Assembly: GCA_947499955.1 (NCBI GenBank)
Contig: CANMQI010000025.1
Span: forward strand, 1 to 64,000
DNA length: 64,000 nucleotides
DNA from: an uncultured Granulosicoccus sp.
Lineage (GTDB): Bacteria > Pseudomonadota > Gammaproteobacteria > Granulosicoccales > Granulosicoccaceae
Direction: 5' to 3'
Part shown: piece after piece, positions 40,809-50,284 of the stretch
How the letters are laid out: the number at the start of each line of letters is the position of its first letter
How positions within the stretch are numbered: position 1 is the first letter of the stretch
Translations under genes and position numbers: made by a program
The notes under the pieces: generated by a model
Told to the model about the DNA's origin: nothing
The model's input: the letters and a program-made list of their open reading frames with translations, nothing else
Databases searched by the model: none

Positions 40809-42122
40809 CTAGTGGTGGGCGTTTTTCTCGGGTATCAGTCCGCGTGGGCTGAAGCGCAAGGTCAGCAGCAGAATCAACCCCATGGTCATGAGTCGCATGT
40901 GCTGTGCCGAGTCGATCAGGTGGGCACGTAGAGCGCTGCCGCTGTCCATCTGGGATGTCAGGGTATTCATGAGCCAGATGCCCATCGGTTCGGATTCTAT
41001 CCAGAAGAACCAGATGACGAAGCCGCCGAGTATGGCTCCCCAATTGTTGCCGGAACCGCCGACAATGACCATGACCCAGATAAGGAAGGTGAAGCGCAGC
41101 GGCTGGTAGCTGGAAGGCGTCAGCTGTCCATCCAGCGTGGTCAGCATGGCCCCGGCAATGCCCACGACCATGGAGCCGAGTACGAAGACCTGCAGGTGCC
41201 GGGCCTTGACATCCTTGCCCATGGCTTCCGAGGAGACCTCGTTGTCCCGGATAGCTCGCATCATGCGTCCCCAGGGTGAGCGGAGCGCTTTCTCGGACAG
41301 ATACAGCACCAGTAGCAGGACAACGCCGAACAGGCCTGCGTAACAGATCTTGACGAATATGCTGGAGAAGGTGACAGGGTCGGTTTGCAGGCGTGCCGCC
41401 AACTGTATGAACCAGTCACTTTGTTGCAGGTTGATTTCATAGGGGACCGGCCGTGGCAGACCGACGACGTTCTTGACGCCGCGTGTCATCCAGTCCTCGT
41501 TCTTGAGCATGGCGACGATGATCTCCGAGATGCCCAGTGTGGCGATGGCCAGATAGTCCGCCCGCAGGCCCAGGGTGATCTTGCCGACAACCCATGCAGC
41601 TGCACCGGCCAGTACACCGCCAACAGGCCAGGCGAGCAGTATGGGTAGCCCGAGTCCGCCCAGATAGCCACTGGATGCCGGATTGACCTTCTCGATAGCA
41701 TCACTGGCGGGGTCGAAGAAACTGCGCAATACGAAATAGCCGACCACGCTGACCAGTACCACGATGAGTGTGCGAAAACGTGTGCCGCGCATCTTGCGGT
41801 AGGAGAATACCGCGCAGAGCACCGTCAGTATCAGCGCCACGATGCCGCCGGCAATGCCCAGACCGCCAGCTGACCAGGCCTCACGAACCGGTGGCATGGA
41901 TATCAGCATGGCTGCCAGGCCGCCCAGTGCGGCAAAGCCCATGATGCCGACATTGAACAATCCGGCATAGCCCCACTGGATATTGACTCCCAGCGCCATG
42001 ATGGCCGAGATGATGCAGAGATTGAGAATCGACAGTGCCAGATTCCAGCTCTGGAACTGTCCGACCAGAACAATCAGGGCGCTGATGATCAGAAAATAGA
42101 CGAGGTTGCGCATCGAGCTCAT
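40809..42122 (-). CDS. livM: Branched-chain amino-acid ABC transporter permease LivM
   Basis: A 437-residue inner-membrane permease with ~10 helices. The LivM motifs NIQWGYAGLFNVG, TLGISEIIVAMLKNEDW, MRAIRDNEVSSEAMGKDVKA (the cytoplasmic loop that contacts the ATPases) and LDGQLTPSSYQPL are present. It is longer than typical LivM because of the insert at ~100-170 and C-terminal ~40 residues. The ATG overlaps the livH stop by 4 nt, so coupling is expected. Last gene of livK-G-F-H-M. The amino acid or amide specificity cannot be read. Confidence 0.95.
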   Translation of the reverse strand: MSSMRNLVYFLIISALIVLVGQFQSWNLALSILNLCIISAIMALGVNIQWGYAGLFNVGIMGFAALGGLAAMLISMPPVREAWSAGGLGIAGGIVALILTVLCAVFSYRKMRGTRFRTLIVVLVSVVGYFVLRSFFDPASDAIEKVNPASSGYLGGLGLPILLAWPVGGVLAGAAAWVVGKITLGLRADYLAIATLGISEIIVAMLKNEDWMTRGVKNVVGLPRPVPYEINLQQSDWFIQLAARLQTDPVTFSSIFVKICYAGLFGVVLLLVLYLSEKALRSPWGRMMRAIRDNEVSSEAMGKDVKARHLQVFVLGSMVVGIAGAMLTTLDGQLTPSSYQPLRFTFLIWVMVIVGGSGNNWGAILGGFVIWFFWIESEPMGIWLMNTLTSQMDSGSALRAHLIDSAQHMRLMTMGLILLLTLRFSPRGLIPEKNAHH

Positions 42123-43132
42123 ACTCCTGTCCCCTTGAAGATCCCGTTGGGCCTGACCAGCAATACAAGCAGCAGGATCACGAAACTGACGGCAAATTTA
42201 TAGTCGGTAGACAACAGCTGTATCAGTCCGTCTGGTACCCAGTCCCCGGGAACCAGATAGGCGATGACACGCTTGTAGGCGTAGGTGATCATGATTTCCG
42301 AAAAGGCGATGACAAAGCCACCGGCAATCGCTCCCAGCGGATTGCCCAGCCCGCCGACAATGGCCGCCGCGAAGATAGGCAGCAACAATTGAAAGTAGGT
42401 GAAGGGCTTGAAGGATTTATCGAGGCCGTACAGAGTGCCGGCAATGGTTGCCAGCGCGGCGGCCAGAATCCAGGTAATGGCCACGACGCGATCCGGGTTG
42501 ATGCCGGAGAGCAGTGCCAGGTCCTCGTTGTCGGAATAGGCACGCATGGACTTGCCTGAGCGAGTCTTGTTCAGAAACCAGAAGAGCAAGGCAACCACGA
42601 TGAACATCGTTATCACGGTAATGCCCTGGCTCAATTTGATGGACACGCCTTCGGACAGGCCGGTCAGTTTCTTGAATTCACCTGCCTTGATGATGAAGCG
42701 TTCGCCATCGGCGAAGTTCTGATCATCGGGCCCGATGATGAAGCGCACGATGCCATTGGTGACGAACATGACGCCAACCGAGGCAATCAGGTAAATGACG
42801 GGGTCCGAGCGTTTGCTGCGGTAGAAGCGGTACACCAGACGGTCTGTTGCCAGGACGTAGGCTGCACAGAAGAGGATACCGAAGGGCATCGCCAGCAGGG
42901 CGGTGGGCAAGGGGCCCAGGTGTATGCCCATCGACTGAAACCACCAGGTGAACAGAATGGTCACCATGGTGCCGAAGGCCATGGTATCGCCGTGGGCGAA
43001 ATTGGAAAAGCGCAGAATGCCGAATACCAGGGTGACACCGAGCGCGCCCAGAGCGAGCTGACTGCCATAGGCCAGCGCCGGTACCAGCACATAGTTGGAC
43101 AGCAAGGCAAGAGCGTTGAGTAGTTCCATCAT
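42119..43132 (-). CDS. livH: Branched-chain amino-acid ABC transporter permease LivH
   Basis: A 337-residue permease with ~8-9 helices. ALGVTLVFGILRFSNFAHGD near the N-terminus, SGKSMRAYSDNEDLALLSGI in the coupling loop and the C-terminal FAAAIVGGLGNPLGAIAGGF match LivH. An insert of ~30 residues around 130-170 (FIIGPDDQNFADGERF) is longer than in E. coli LivH. ATG ATG at 43132 overlaps the livF stop. It pairs with LivM to form the pore. Confidence 0.95.
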   Translation of the reverse strand: MMELLNALALLSNYVLVPALAYGSQLALGALGVTLVFGILRFSNFAHGDTMAFGTMVTILFTWWFQSMGIHLGPLPTALLAMPFGILFCAAYVLATDRLVYRFYRSKRSDPVIYLIASVGVMFVTNGIVRFIIGPDDQNFADGERFIIKAGEFKKLTGLSEGVSIKLSQGITVITMFIVVALLFWFLNKTRSGKSMRAYSDNEDLALLSGINPDRVVAITWILAAALATIAGTLYGLDKSFKPFTYFQLLLPIFAAAIVGGLGNPLGAIAGGFVIAFSEIMITYAYKRVIAYLVPGDWVPDGLIQLLSTDYKFAVSFVILLLVLLVRPNGIFKGTGV

Positions 43133-43836
43133 CAGCCTCCGAGAAAGCTCTTGCGCACTTCAGGGTCGTTCATGAGAGCCTGTCCGGTGTCGGTGAAACG
43201 ATTGCGCCCCTGAACCAGGACGTAGCCCTTGTCTGCAATGTTGAGAGCCTGTCGGGCATTCTGTTCGACCATAAGTATCGGCAGTCCGGTGCGTGCGATA
43301 TCGATGATGAGATCGAACAGCTCATCCATGACGATGGGAGAGACACCCGCGGTCGGTTCATCGAGCATCAGCAGTTTGGGTTGTGTCATCAAGGCGCGTC
43401 CGACGGCGACCTGCTGGCGCTGCCCTCCCGAGAGTTCTCCGGCATTCTGCCGACGCTTCTCGCGCAGAATCGGAAAGAGCTCGTAGACCTCTTCCATGGT
43501 CTTGTTGATGTCATCACGACGCAGGAATGCCCCCATCTCCAGGTTCTGTTCCACTGACATGGAAGGGAAGACATTATTGGTTTGCGGTACAAAGGCCATG
43601 CCCTTGGCAACACGGTCCTGCGGGCTGAGTGCGGTGATGTCCTCGCCGTCGAGTATCACGCTGCCGGAGTGTATGTCGAGCATGCCGAACACAGCCTTCA
43701 TCGCCGTGGACTTGCCGGCTCCGTTGGGGCCTACGATGACGGCGATTTCACCGGCTTCGACCGCGATGGTGCAGTCGTGCAGGATGTCCACGCTGCCATA
43801 GCCGCCGGTCATGCCTTGTGCAAGCAGAAAACTCAT
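43132..43836 (-). CDS. livF: Branched-chain amino-acid ABC transporter ATPase LivF
   Basis: The 234-residue ATPase has Walker A GPNGAGKSTAMKA, signature LSGGQRQQVAVGRAL and Walker B LLMLDEPTAGVSP, with the switch region MVEQNARQAL. It powers transport with LivG at the cytoplasmic face. ATG 43836 overlaps the livG stop by 4 nt (ATGA). Confidence 0.96.
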   Translation of the reverse strand: MSFLLAQGMTGGYGSVDILHDCTIAVEAGEIAVIVGPNGAGKSTAMKAVFGMLDIHSGSVILDGEDITALSPQDRVAKGMAFVPQTNNVFPSMSVEQNLEMGAFLRRDDINKTMEEVYELFPILREKRRQNAGELSGGQRQQVAVGRALMTQPKLLMLDEPTAGVSPIVMDELFDLIIDIARTGLPILMVEQNARQALNIADKGYVLVQGRNRFTDTGQALMNDPEVRKSFLGG

Positions 43837-44609
43837 GAGACCACCTTGTTTTTCAGGCCCGTACCGAGGTAGGCCTCTATGACATGTTCATTGGCCTTTA
43901 TCTCGGCCAGTGTGCCTTCTGCGAGTACGCTCCCTTCTGCCATGACGATGACCGGGTCGCAGAGCTTGTCGATGAAATCCATATCATGTTCGATCACGCA
44001 GAACGTGTAGCCGCGTTCCTGATTCAAGCGGATGATGGCGTCCCCGATGGTATTGAGCAGCGTGCGATTGACACCGGCGCCGACTTCATCGAGAAAGACA
44101 ACCTTGGCATCGACCATCATGGTACGGCCCAGTTCCAGCAGTTTTTTCTGTCCGCCAGACAGGTTGCCGGCCAGTTCATTGGCCACGTGAGAGATTTCCA
44201 GAAAGTCGATCACTTCATCGGCCTTCTCCTTTACCCGCTTTTCCTGCTCACGAACCTTTCTGCCGTGAAACCAGACATCTCGCAAGGATTCGCCAGGTTG
44301 ATCGGCTGGCACCATCATCAGATTCTCGCGAACCGTCAGCGTGGAAAATTCGTGTGCGATCTGGAAGGTACGCAGCATGCCCTTGTGAAACAACTCGTGT
44401 GGAGGCAAGCCCGTGATGTCCTCGCCGTCGAGCAGGACGGTGCCTGAAGTGGGCTTGTGGACACCGGCGATGACATTGAACAGCGTTGTCTTGCCCGCAC
44501 CGTTGGGGCCGATCAGGCCGGTAATGGAGCCTTTGCCTATTGAAAGTGATGCGTGATTGACGGCCGTGAAGCCGCCGAATTTCTTGGTCAGATTATCTAC
44601 CTTGATCAT
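43833..44609 (-). CDS. livG: Branched-chain amino-acid ABC transporter ATPase LivG
   Basis: The 258-residue ATPase has Walker A GPNGAGKTTLFNV, signature LSGGQKKLLELGRT and Walker B VVFLDEVGAGVNR. The D-loop reads DEVGAGVN rather than the common DEPAAGLN, a noticeable variant. ATG 44609 (MIKVDNLTKKFGG) is the family start; a GTG at 44636 would add nine residues. It is separated from livK by a terminator-like hairpin, so expression below livK is probably reduced. Confidence 0.95.
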   Translation of the reverse strand: MIKVDNLTKKFGGFTAVNHASLSIGKGSITGLIGPNGAGKTTLFNVIAGVHKPTSGTVLLDGEDITGLPPHELFHKGMLRTFQIAHEFSTLTVRENLMMVPADQPGESLRDVWFHGRKVREQEKRVKEKADEVIDFLEISHVANELAGNLSGGQKKLLELGRTMMVDAKVVFLDEVGAGVNRTLLNTIGDAIIRLNQERGYTFCVIEHDMDFIDKLCDPVIVMAEGSVLAEGTLAEIKANEHVIEAYLGTGLKNKVVS

Positions 44610-44677
44610 GGTTTCGCAGTCGTGGAGCAGTGGCACTCGATGATCGAATCAGCCGGGTGACGCCTGAAACAGTCAAT

Positions 44678-44707
44678 AAAAAAGGGCGGCCAGAGAACTG
44701 GCCACCC
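44678..44707 (-). terminator. Intrinsic terminator/attenuator between livK and livG
   Basis: Minus strand GGGTGGCCAG-TTCT-CTGGCCGCCC followed by six T (44698-44707 with 44684-44693; U-run 44678-44683). It is a strong stem with one G-U pair, placed inside the operon 87 nt after livK. It would let livK exceed the membrane genes. Confidence 0.85.
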
Positions 44708-44793
44708 TGCGTTGCTATGCGTTCCGAAAAATCCCTGTACGGTGCTGTAACGGCATATCCGCAGCGCACCACGAAAGGACAATGGATCGCGTA

Positions 44794-45981
44794 CTAGCGG
44801 TAGCCGACTGTGGTCAGTTGCTCGTCCTTGATCTCGATTTCACGGTAGTTGCCAGCACTTTCACCGGCACCGATGAGTTCGACATTGGAGGCACCGACGT
44901 AGTCGATCTCACCGCCGCCCGCCAGGATCTCCAGACCCTTGCCAAGCTCACCGGGGAAGATCTTCTCGCCCGGTGCATTGGCTACGTCCATGACGGTGTC
45001 CTTGTATTTCTGAGGATCGGTTGAGCCTGCGGCCTGCATGGCCAGAAGGATCAGGGCGGCGGCATCATAGCTTTCAGCCGCGAATGGAGAGGTGGAATCG
45101 AAGCCTTCAGCCAGTTCGTTGAACATGCCGGCGCCTGCACTGTCGGTGCCGGGAGCCTGACCGAAAGAGCCGTTGAGATCCGGACCGATGGCTTCGGGCA
45201 GAGCTGTTCCCACCATGCCGTCAGGCAGTACGAAAGTGTCGAAGGCGCCGGTATCCAGAGAGCTCTGGATCATGCCCTTGCCACCCTGGTCGATGTAGCC
45301 GGCCACAACCAGAATTTCACCGCCAGCCGCAGCCAGTGCACCCACTTCGGCCGAATAATCCGCCTTGCCATCTTCGTGCGATGTGTTGATGGTGACTGTA
45401 CCGCCAGCCTCTTCGAAAGCCGCCTGGAAGGCGTCAGCCAGTCCCTTGCCGTAGTCGTTGTTGGTGTAGGTCAGCGCCACTTCCTTGAAGCCCCGATCCA
45501 TGATGATGTCACTCATCACGACACCCTGACGGGCATCGGAAGGCGCTGTACGGAAAAACAGGCCATTGTCCTCGACAGTGGAGAGGGCGGGGGATGTTGC
45601 CGATGGCGAAACCATGACCATGCCATTGGGCACAGCGACATTGGTGAGGGCTGCGGTAGTCACACCGGAGCAATCTCCACCGACCACACCAGCCACTTTC
45701 TCGACGGTGATGAGTCGCTCCATCGCCGCGCTGGCAGCTGCCGCATCGATACAGGTGGTGTCTGCACGGACGGCCTGAACCGTCGTGCCGTCGAGCAGTT
45801 TGCCGGATGCACTGACTTCGGCAATGGCGGTTTCTGCACCTGGCGCCATATTGGCAACCAGAGATTCGAGTGGTCCGGTAAGACCGAGAAAAACGCCGAT
45901 CTTGATCTCGTCTGCCGAGACCGCACCGGCGCTACTGGCAAGACTGGCGGCGACTGCCGCACTGATGATCAGTTTGTTCAT
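44794..45981 (-). CDS. livK: Branched-chain amino-acid ABC transporter substrate-binding protein
   Basis: The 395-residue periplasmic binding protein (Peripla_BP_6) has a Sec signal peptide (MNKLIIS..., cleavage near SAGAVSA). The mature part starts DEIKIGVFLGLTGPLESL and contains VVGGDCSGVTTAAL, PNGMVMVSPSATSP, FFRTAPSDARQG and YTNNDYGKGLADAF, with the hinge-binding site usual for Leu/Ile/Val or related amides. Acidic residue content is high. ATG 45981 has GGAG 9-10 nt upstream. Probably the first and most abundant gene of the liv operon. Confidence 0.95.
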   Translation of the reverse strand: MNKLIISAAVAASLASSAGAVSADEIKIGVFLGLTGPLESLVANMAPGAETAIAEVSASGKLLDGTTVQAVRADTTCIDAAAASAAMERLITVEKVAGVVGGDCSGVTTAALTNVAVPNGMVMVSPSATSPALSTVEDNGLFFRTAPSDARQGVVMSDIIMDRGFKEVALTYTNNDYGKGLADAFQAAFEEAGGTVTINTSHEDGKADYSAEVGALAAAGGEILVVAGYIDQGGKGMIQSSLDTGAFDTFVLPDGMVGTALPEAIGPDLNGSFGQAPGTDSAGAGMFNELAEGFDSTSPFAAESYDAAALILLAMQAAGSTDPQKYKDTVMDVANAPGEKIFPGELGKGLEILAGGGEIDYVGASNVELIGAGESAGNYREIEIKDEQLTTVGYR

Positions 45982-46205
45982 TGTTCCGATACTCCATCAT
46001 TGAGTGTTTAGACGACGCGCATCCCGTGAATGTCAACAGGATGATGCCATTGGGATCCCGGTAATCATTTCTGGTTACTCATCCGGATCAAACCATAGTG
46101 GCTTGGTCTCGATGGTCATGAATGCTTTTCCAGGGTGGGGCAAGTATACCCGCGTGTCCTGCAAACGGGTCTCCTCCACGAACAATTCGGGACAATGAAA
46201 ACAGG

Positions 46206-46233
46206 ATTTTACAAATCAGATCTGGTGGGTCAA
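46206..46233 (-). promoter_or_regulatory. Candidate liv operon promoter
   Basis: On the minus strand TTGACC (46228-46233), 16-nt spacer, TAAAAT (46206-46211). Transcription would start near 46198 and leave a leader of about 215 nt before livK, long enough to hold regulation; no known leader motif recognised. Confidence 0.4.
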
Positions 46234-46267
46234 TTTAGATTTCGGGATACAGTTCACGACTTGAGAT

Positions 46268-46957
46268 CTACTCGTCGAAGTAGTCCTCGTGATTCTGCTG
46301 AACGTAATCGATGGTGGCATCCAGTCGCTGCAGATGTTGTTCTGTCTGTGCACACAGCTGTTCGACGTCACGACTCAAAAGGCTCTCCAGAATACGATGA
46401 TGATCGTCCAGAATGGATTGTGCCGAGCTGGGATCCGTCAAGGACAGCACACAGAGTCTGTCTACCTTGGCCTTGCACTGGTCGATGATGTCGATGGCAT
46501 CAACGCAGCCGGCAGCCTCGCACAGCAACGCGTGGAACTTGCGATCGAGTCGATTGAAATCCTTGAAGATGCCGGTTTCCAGACAAGCGGATTGTTGGTT
46601 CAGGTTTTCCTGAAAAGCCTCATCCAGACGACCGTCATAGTGGGCGCAGGCACGCCGCGCGATTTCCAGTTCGACAGAGAGGCGCACGAATCTGGCCTGC
46701 CGAATGGTCGATTTCGACATGCGGCGCACAATGGTCGCCTTTTGTGGTCGAATCTGCACCAGCTCCAGATTGTCCAGGCGAATCAGGGCCTCGCGAACCG
46801 GTTGGCGCGACACGCTGTATTGCTGCGCAACATTGGCTTCCGAGAGTTTGGTGCCTGGCCGTAGTCGCAGTTTTTCGATATCGGTCCTCAGCTGATCGAA
46901 CAGCTCGTCAGCAGTGGTTCGACGCACCTGGGTCAGATCTATGTCAGAGGTGTTCAT
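46268..46957 (-). CDS. GntR-family regulator, FadR/FCD subfamily
   Basis: A 229-residue regulator. The winged HTH at ~10-75 has LRPGTKLSEANVAQQYSVSR and QPVREALIRLDNLELVQI; the FCD domain at ~85-220 has the metal-binding Asp/His pattern (RLDRKFHALL, LDDHHRILESLL, QTEQHLQRLD). It binds a small carboxylate or sugar acid in this family. ATG 46957 has GGAGG 5 nt upstream. It lies on the same strand just before the liv operon, so it may control livK, but that is only positional. Confidence 0.92.
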   Translation of the reverse strand: MNTSDIDLTQVRRTTADELFDQLRTDIEKLRLRPGTKLSEANVAQQYSVSRQPVREALIRLDNLELVQIRPQKATIVRRMSKSTIRQARFVRLSVELEIARRACAHYDGRLDEAFQENLNQQSACLETGIFKDFNRLDRKFHALLCEAAGCVDAIDIIDQCKAKVDRLCVLSLTDPSSAQSILDDHHRILESLLSRDVEQLCAQTEQHLQRLDATIDYVQQNHEDYFDE

Positions 46958-47359
46958 CCATACCTCCAATATGGAAAATCAGGCAAGATGCCATTCTGCG
47001 AGATGTCCGGCAGAAGAAGGCGGTGATTGGTCTGCTTTCTACCATACCAGTTATTGTCGATTTGCACGAGTGCGGATTGTACGGGGGACACGGTCACCCG
47101 TGAATGGCGACAGTGCGATTATGCCGATTGCCTCTCAGGCGTGTCGGTGGTGGCCCTGGTGCCTGTTGTCGAGGGCGCTGTTGAACGATCACTCGTGGTC
47201 TGCTCAGGCAAACTGATTCCGGTATTCGGGTAAACTCGGTCTGCCCGGGAATGATCAACCGTGATTGTCACAATCGCCTTGCGATCCTGTCCGCCGAACC
47301 TGCCCTGCGCTCTTCGATAGCGCTCGAATCCCATCTGATTTAAATCGCATACTCATCCG
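46958..47359. other. Regulatory gap between the GntR gene and rlmG
   Basis: A 402-bp divergent spacer. It contains a 21-bp imperfect palindrome ACGGGgGACacgGTCaCCCGT (47081-47101, one mismatch), a possible operator. No convincing small gene is present; short frames here lack ribosome sites and have odd composition. Confidence 0.55.
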
Positions 47360-48514
47360 ATGACTGACAAGGCCGTAACCTGCATGAAAAGTGCTCTGGG
47401 TGAGTGGCAGCTACGACGCTGTCCGCCCTCGTCAGATGTTTCGCTGCAGGCCTGGGATGCGGCCGATGAGCTGATGCTGGCTCATGTGTCTGAACTGATG
47501 ACAGCTCGCAATGCGGGTTTCTCAAGGGTGCTGCTGCTGAATGATGCCCATGGCGCGCTGGCTACCAGCCTGAATGGCCTGGCACCGATCAGCTGGTCGG
47601 ACTCCTGCCTGGCTCATCGGGCGGCCGAGCAGAATCTGCATCGCAATGGCATCGAGTCATCGTTGCAGGCACTGGCCTCTACCGATACACCGGATGGGCT
47701 GTTCGATCTGGTCCTGATTCGAATACCCAAGACCAATGCCTTGCTCGAAGATCAGTTGGCGCGCCTGCGACCTCATATCAACGCTGATACCGTGATAGTG
47801 GCCGCAGCCATGGTCAAGCACCTGCAGAAGTCGGCATTTGTCTGCATGGAACAGTATCTTGGCAAGGTGACCACATCGCTGGCTGCCAGGAAAGCGCGTC
47901 TACTGTTTGTCGAGCTGGACGAAAGCCTGCCTGAGCGACCGTCACCTTACCCCAGCGAATTTACCGATCCGGAAATCGGCATGACGCTGATCAATCATGC
48001 CAATGTATTCTCCCGCTCTCACCTGGATCATGGGGCACGTTTTTTCTTGTCGAATTATGCCGACTTGCCTGACTCTGCGCAGGTGGTTGATCTGGGCTGT
48101 GGCAACGGTGTGTTGGGGATAAAACTGCAGGACATCATGCCCGAGGCGCATGTGCAATTCATCGACGAGTCGTATTCGGCCATTGCCTCGGCCCGCAGCA
48201 ATCATGAGAGGCATTTTGCTGGTCAGGCGGTGCACGCTGACTTTCTGGTTGCCGATGGCCTGGAGAGACGCAATTGCGATTCGGTGGATCTGGTGCTCTG
48301 CAATCCTCCTTTTCATCAGCAACATGTTCTGGGCGATCAGATCGCCAGATCGATGTTCGAGGGTAGCAAACGCTGTCTGCTCAAGGGGGGCGAACTGCGA
48401 GTAGTCGCCAATCGTCATCTGAACCATCCAGCAAGCCTCAAATACCTGTTTGGCAATTGCCGTGCCGTTGCCTCCAATCGAAAGTTCGTGATACTGAAGG
48501 CCGTCAAGCGCTGA
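47360..48514 (+). CDS. rlmG: 23S rRNA (guanine-1835-N2)-methyltransferase RlmG-like
   Basis: RlmG methylates G1835 of 23S rRNA using SAM. The 384-residue protein has the RsmC/RlmG two-domain build: a degenerate N-terminal methyltransferase domain (~1-180), then an active C-terminal one with motif I VVDLGCGNGVLGIK, motif II FIDESYSA and catalytic motif IV LCNPPFHQQH. RsmC is a paralogue, but the HANVFSRSHLDHGARFFL segment is closer to RlmG. ATG 47360 is used. It stands alone and converges with the PBP-GAF gene. Confidence 0.88.
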   Translation: MTDKAVTCMKSALGEWQLRRCPPSSDVSLQAWDAADELMLAHVSELMTARNAGFSRVLLLNDAHGALATSLNGLAPISWSDSCLAHRAAEQNLHRNGIESSLQALASTDTPDGLFDLVLIRIPKTNALLEDQLARLRPHINADTVIVAAAMVKHLQKSAFVCMEQYLGKVTTSLAARKARLLFVELDESLPERPSPYPSEFTDPEIGMTLINHANVFSRSHLDHGARFFLSNYADLPDSAQVVDLGCGNGVLGIKLQDIMPEAHVQFIDESYSAIASARSNHERHFAGQAVHADFLVADGLERRNCDSVDLVLCNPPFHQQHVLGDQIARSMFEGSKRCLLKGGELRVVANRHLNHPASLKYLFGNCRAVASNRKFVILKAVKR

Positions 48515-48544
48515 CCAGTTCGCAGGTGTGCGTGTTGCCGTCTC

Positions 48545-50284
48545 TCAATGCAAGTCTGGTGGATCTATCGACGCTCCCTGATTGTGCAGCAAACGCCACA
48601 AGGTATTGCCGATATAGTCTGACAAGGTAGTGATTTCGGCCTGGCTACAGAACGCGTCACCGGACATATCCAGCACCAGGTAGCCCAGGTGAGCATTGCC
48701 GATGCACAGTGGCTCGAGTATCAGTGGTCCTGCAAAGGCTGTGCTCAGAAAATGTTCAGGTAGCAAGTCGGCACTGGGGAATCGCTCGGCGTCGGCCTCT
48801 CTCAGTACCCCTTTCGGGCGTTGATAGAGCACTTTTGCAAACTCACCGGGTTGCTCGCCTGGCTGCTCATGGACGCACACAAAACCGGTATTGGTGCCGC
48901 AATGGGTACTGATTTCATCCAGGGCTGCGATCAGCTCTTCAACGCAGGAAACCTGCATCAGACTCGCATTGAAGCGTCGAGAGACGTACTGGTGGCGTTC
49001 CTGTATCACGGTCGCGGAACTCTCGACATTCCAGACGGTTTCATGGATCCTGCCAAGGATCCCTGCCGCTCGGGCAAGTGCATCTGTGGATTGTCCTTCG
49101 CAACCATGTAGTGCCAGATTTGCAGTAATCTGCCCATGCATATGACGCCACCAGTAGAGATCCATTGGCTGAAAGTGCAGCTTCTTCAGGGCAGCTTCGA
49201 GGCGGGAGTTGACGAACGCCGTGCTGTTGACCAGCATCGAGACGATGTCGTCGATGAGCTCTTCCACGATCAGGTCTGAAGGGCTTCGCAGATTGCTCAT
49301 GCCATGCAGCAGGGCGCTACGGAATTGCACAGCGTCAAAGACATGGGTGAGGGAGCTGACTGTCTCGGATTGCTCGGGAGGTTCGGTCGATGCACGGATG
49401 ATGATTCTGGCTGGAGGGTTCAGCACCTTGCTGCTGTCGCTGACATACTCACCGGACATGATCTGGGACTTCAGGCTGGCGGTGACCAGTGCCGACATGC
49501 TGTCATCCGAACAGTGTACGGTGGTGATGGGGGGCAGTGAAGTGCTGGCTGCCAGCGTATTGTGGAAACCGGAGACGATGACGTAGTCCGGAACGCGCAG
49601 GCCATGACTGGCAAGAGCCTGAATGGCCGCTTGAGCCATTTCATCGCTGGCGGCAACAACGGCGTCGATATCGCGAGTGCGCTGTAGCAGCGAGTCCATG
49701 GCGTGGTAGGCATCGCTTGCCTGGAAGTTGCCGTCCAGAATCAGATCTTCCTGGACAGGTATCTGGCGATGGGTCAGGGCGTCACGAAAGGCCCGCTCCA
49801 GTGTCAGTGATCGAGGATTCTCGGGGGCGCCGCGCAGGAATACGAAGCGCTGGCGCCGGGTGTCTGCTGTCATGTATTCCATCAGGCGACCCATCATGGT
49901 GTAGTAGTCGATCTGTACGCTGGCTACTCGCGGCACGGAAGCGCCGTAGCACACGACAGGCCGATGAGTGAACTGGCGGACGAAGTGTGCCAGTTGTCTG
50001 GCATTGGCATGATTGCCAATGGAGGCCGTCAGAATCACGAACCCTGCAACCGGGAAATTGCGTGCCAGCGGGTATATGGCGTTGCGCGTCGGCGTCTTGT
50101 TTTCGTCCCAGTCAGCGGTGGGCTTCAGGGACCCCCCGCAGACGTAGACAAGCCCGAAACCGGCCTTCGCCAGATGGCGATTGAGGCAGGCAACAATGGG
50201 TTTCTGAAAGTCGGCGTGCTGGTCGCCAATCATGGCGATGAGTGGCCGTTTCTCGTGACGCTCGTTTATCGGTAGGTTCCTCAT
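48545..50284 (-). CDS. Cytoplasmic LacI-type periplasmic-binding-like domain + GAF-like sensor (no HTH)
   Basis: The 579-residue protein has no signal peptide and no N-terminal HTH. Residues ~14-300 form a LacI/GalR-type type-1 binding fold: LIAMIGDQHADFQKPIVACL, FVFLRGAPENPRSLTLERAF, AVVAASDEMAQAAIQAL and VSGFHNTLAAS. About 310-420 is helical, and ~430-560 is GAF-like (CVEELIAALDEIS, LILEPLCIGNAHLGYLVLD). It probably senses a small ligand in the cytoplasm. Its ATG overlaps the kinase stop (TGATG), so it is translated with the hybrid kinase and may act as its accessory sensor. Output and ligand are unknown. Confidence 0.8.
   Translation of the reverse strand: MRNLPINERHEKRPLIAMIGDQHADFQKPIVACLNRHLAKAGFGLVYVCGGSLKPTADWDENKTPTRNAIYPLARNFPVAGFVILTASIGNHANARQLAHFVRQFTHRPVVCYGASVPRVASVQIDYYTMMGRLMEYMTADTRRQRFVFLRGAPENPRSLTLERAFRDALTHRQIPVQEDLILDGNFQASDAYHAMDSLLQRTRDIDAVVAASDEMAQAAIQALASHGLRVPDYVIVSGFHNTLAASTSLPPITTVHCSDDSMSALVTASLKSQIMSGEYVSDSSKVLNPPARIIIRASTEPPEQSETVSSLTHVFDAVQFRSALLHGMSNLRSPSDLIVEELIDDIVSMLVNSTAFVNSRLEAALKKLHFQPMDLYWWRHMHGQITANLALHGCEGQSTDALARAAGILGRIHETVWNVESSATVIQERHQYVSRRFNASLMQVSCVEELIAALDEISTHCGTNTGFVCVHEQPGEQPGEFAKVLYQRPKGVLREADAERFPSADLLPEHFLSTAFAGPLILEPLCIGNAHLGYLVLDMSGDAFCSQAEITTLSDYIGNTLWRLLHNQGASIDPPDLH

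Noticed and set aside
47119..47334. 71-codon minus-strand frame in the GntR-rlmG gap
   Set aside because: No ribosome site or conserved pattern; Thr/Arg/Ser-rich translation.
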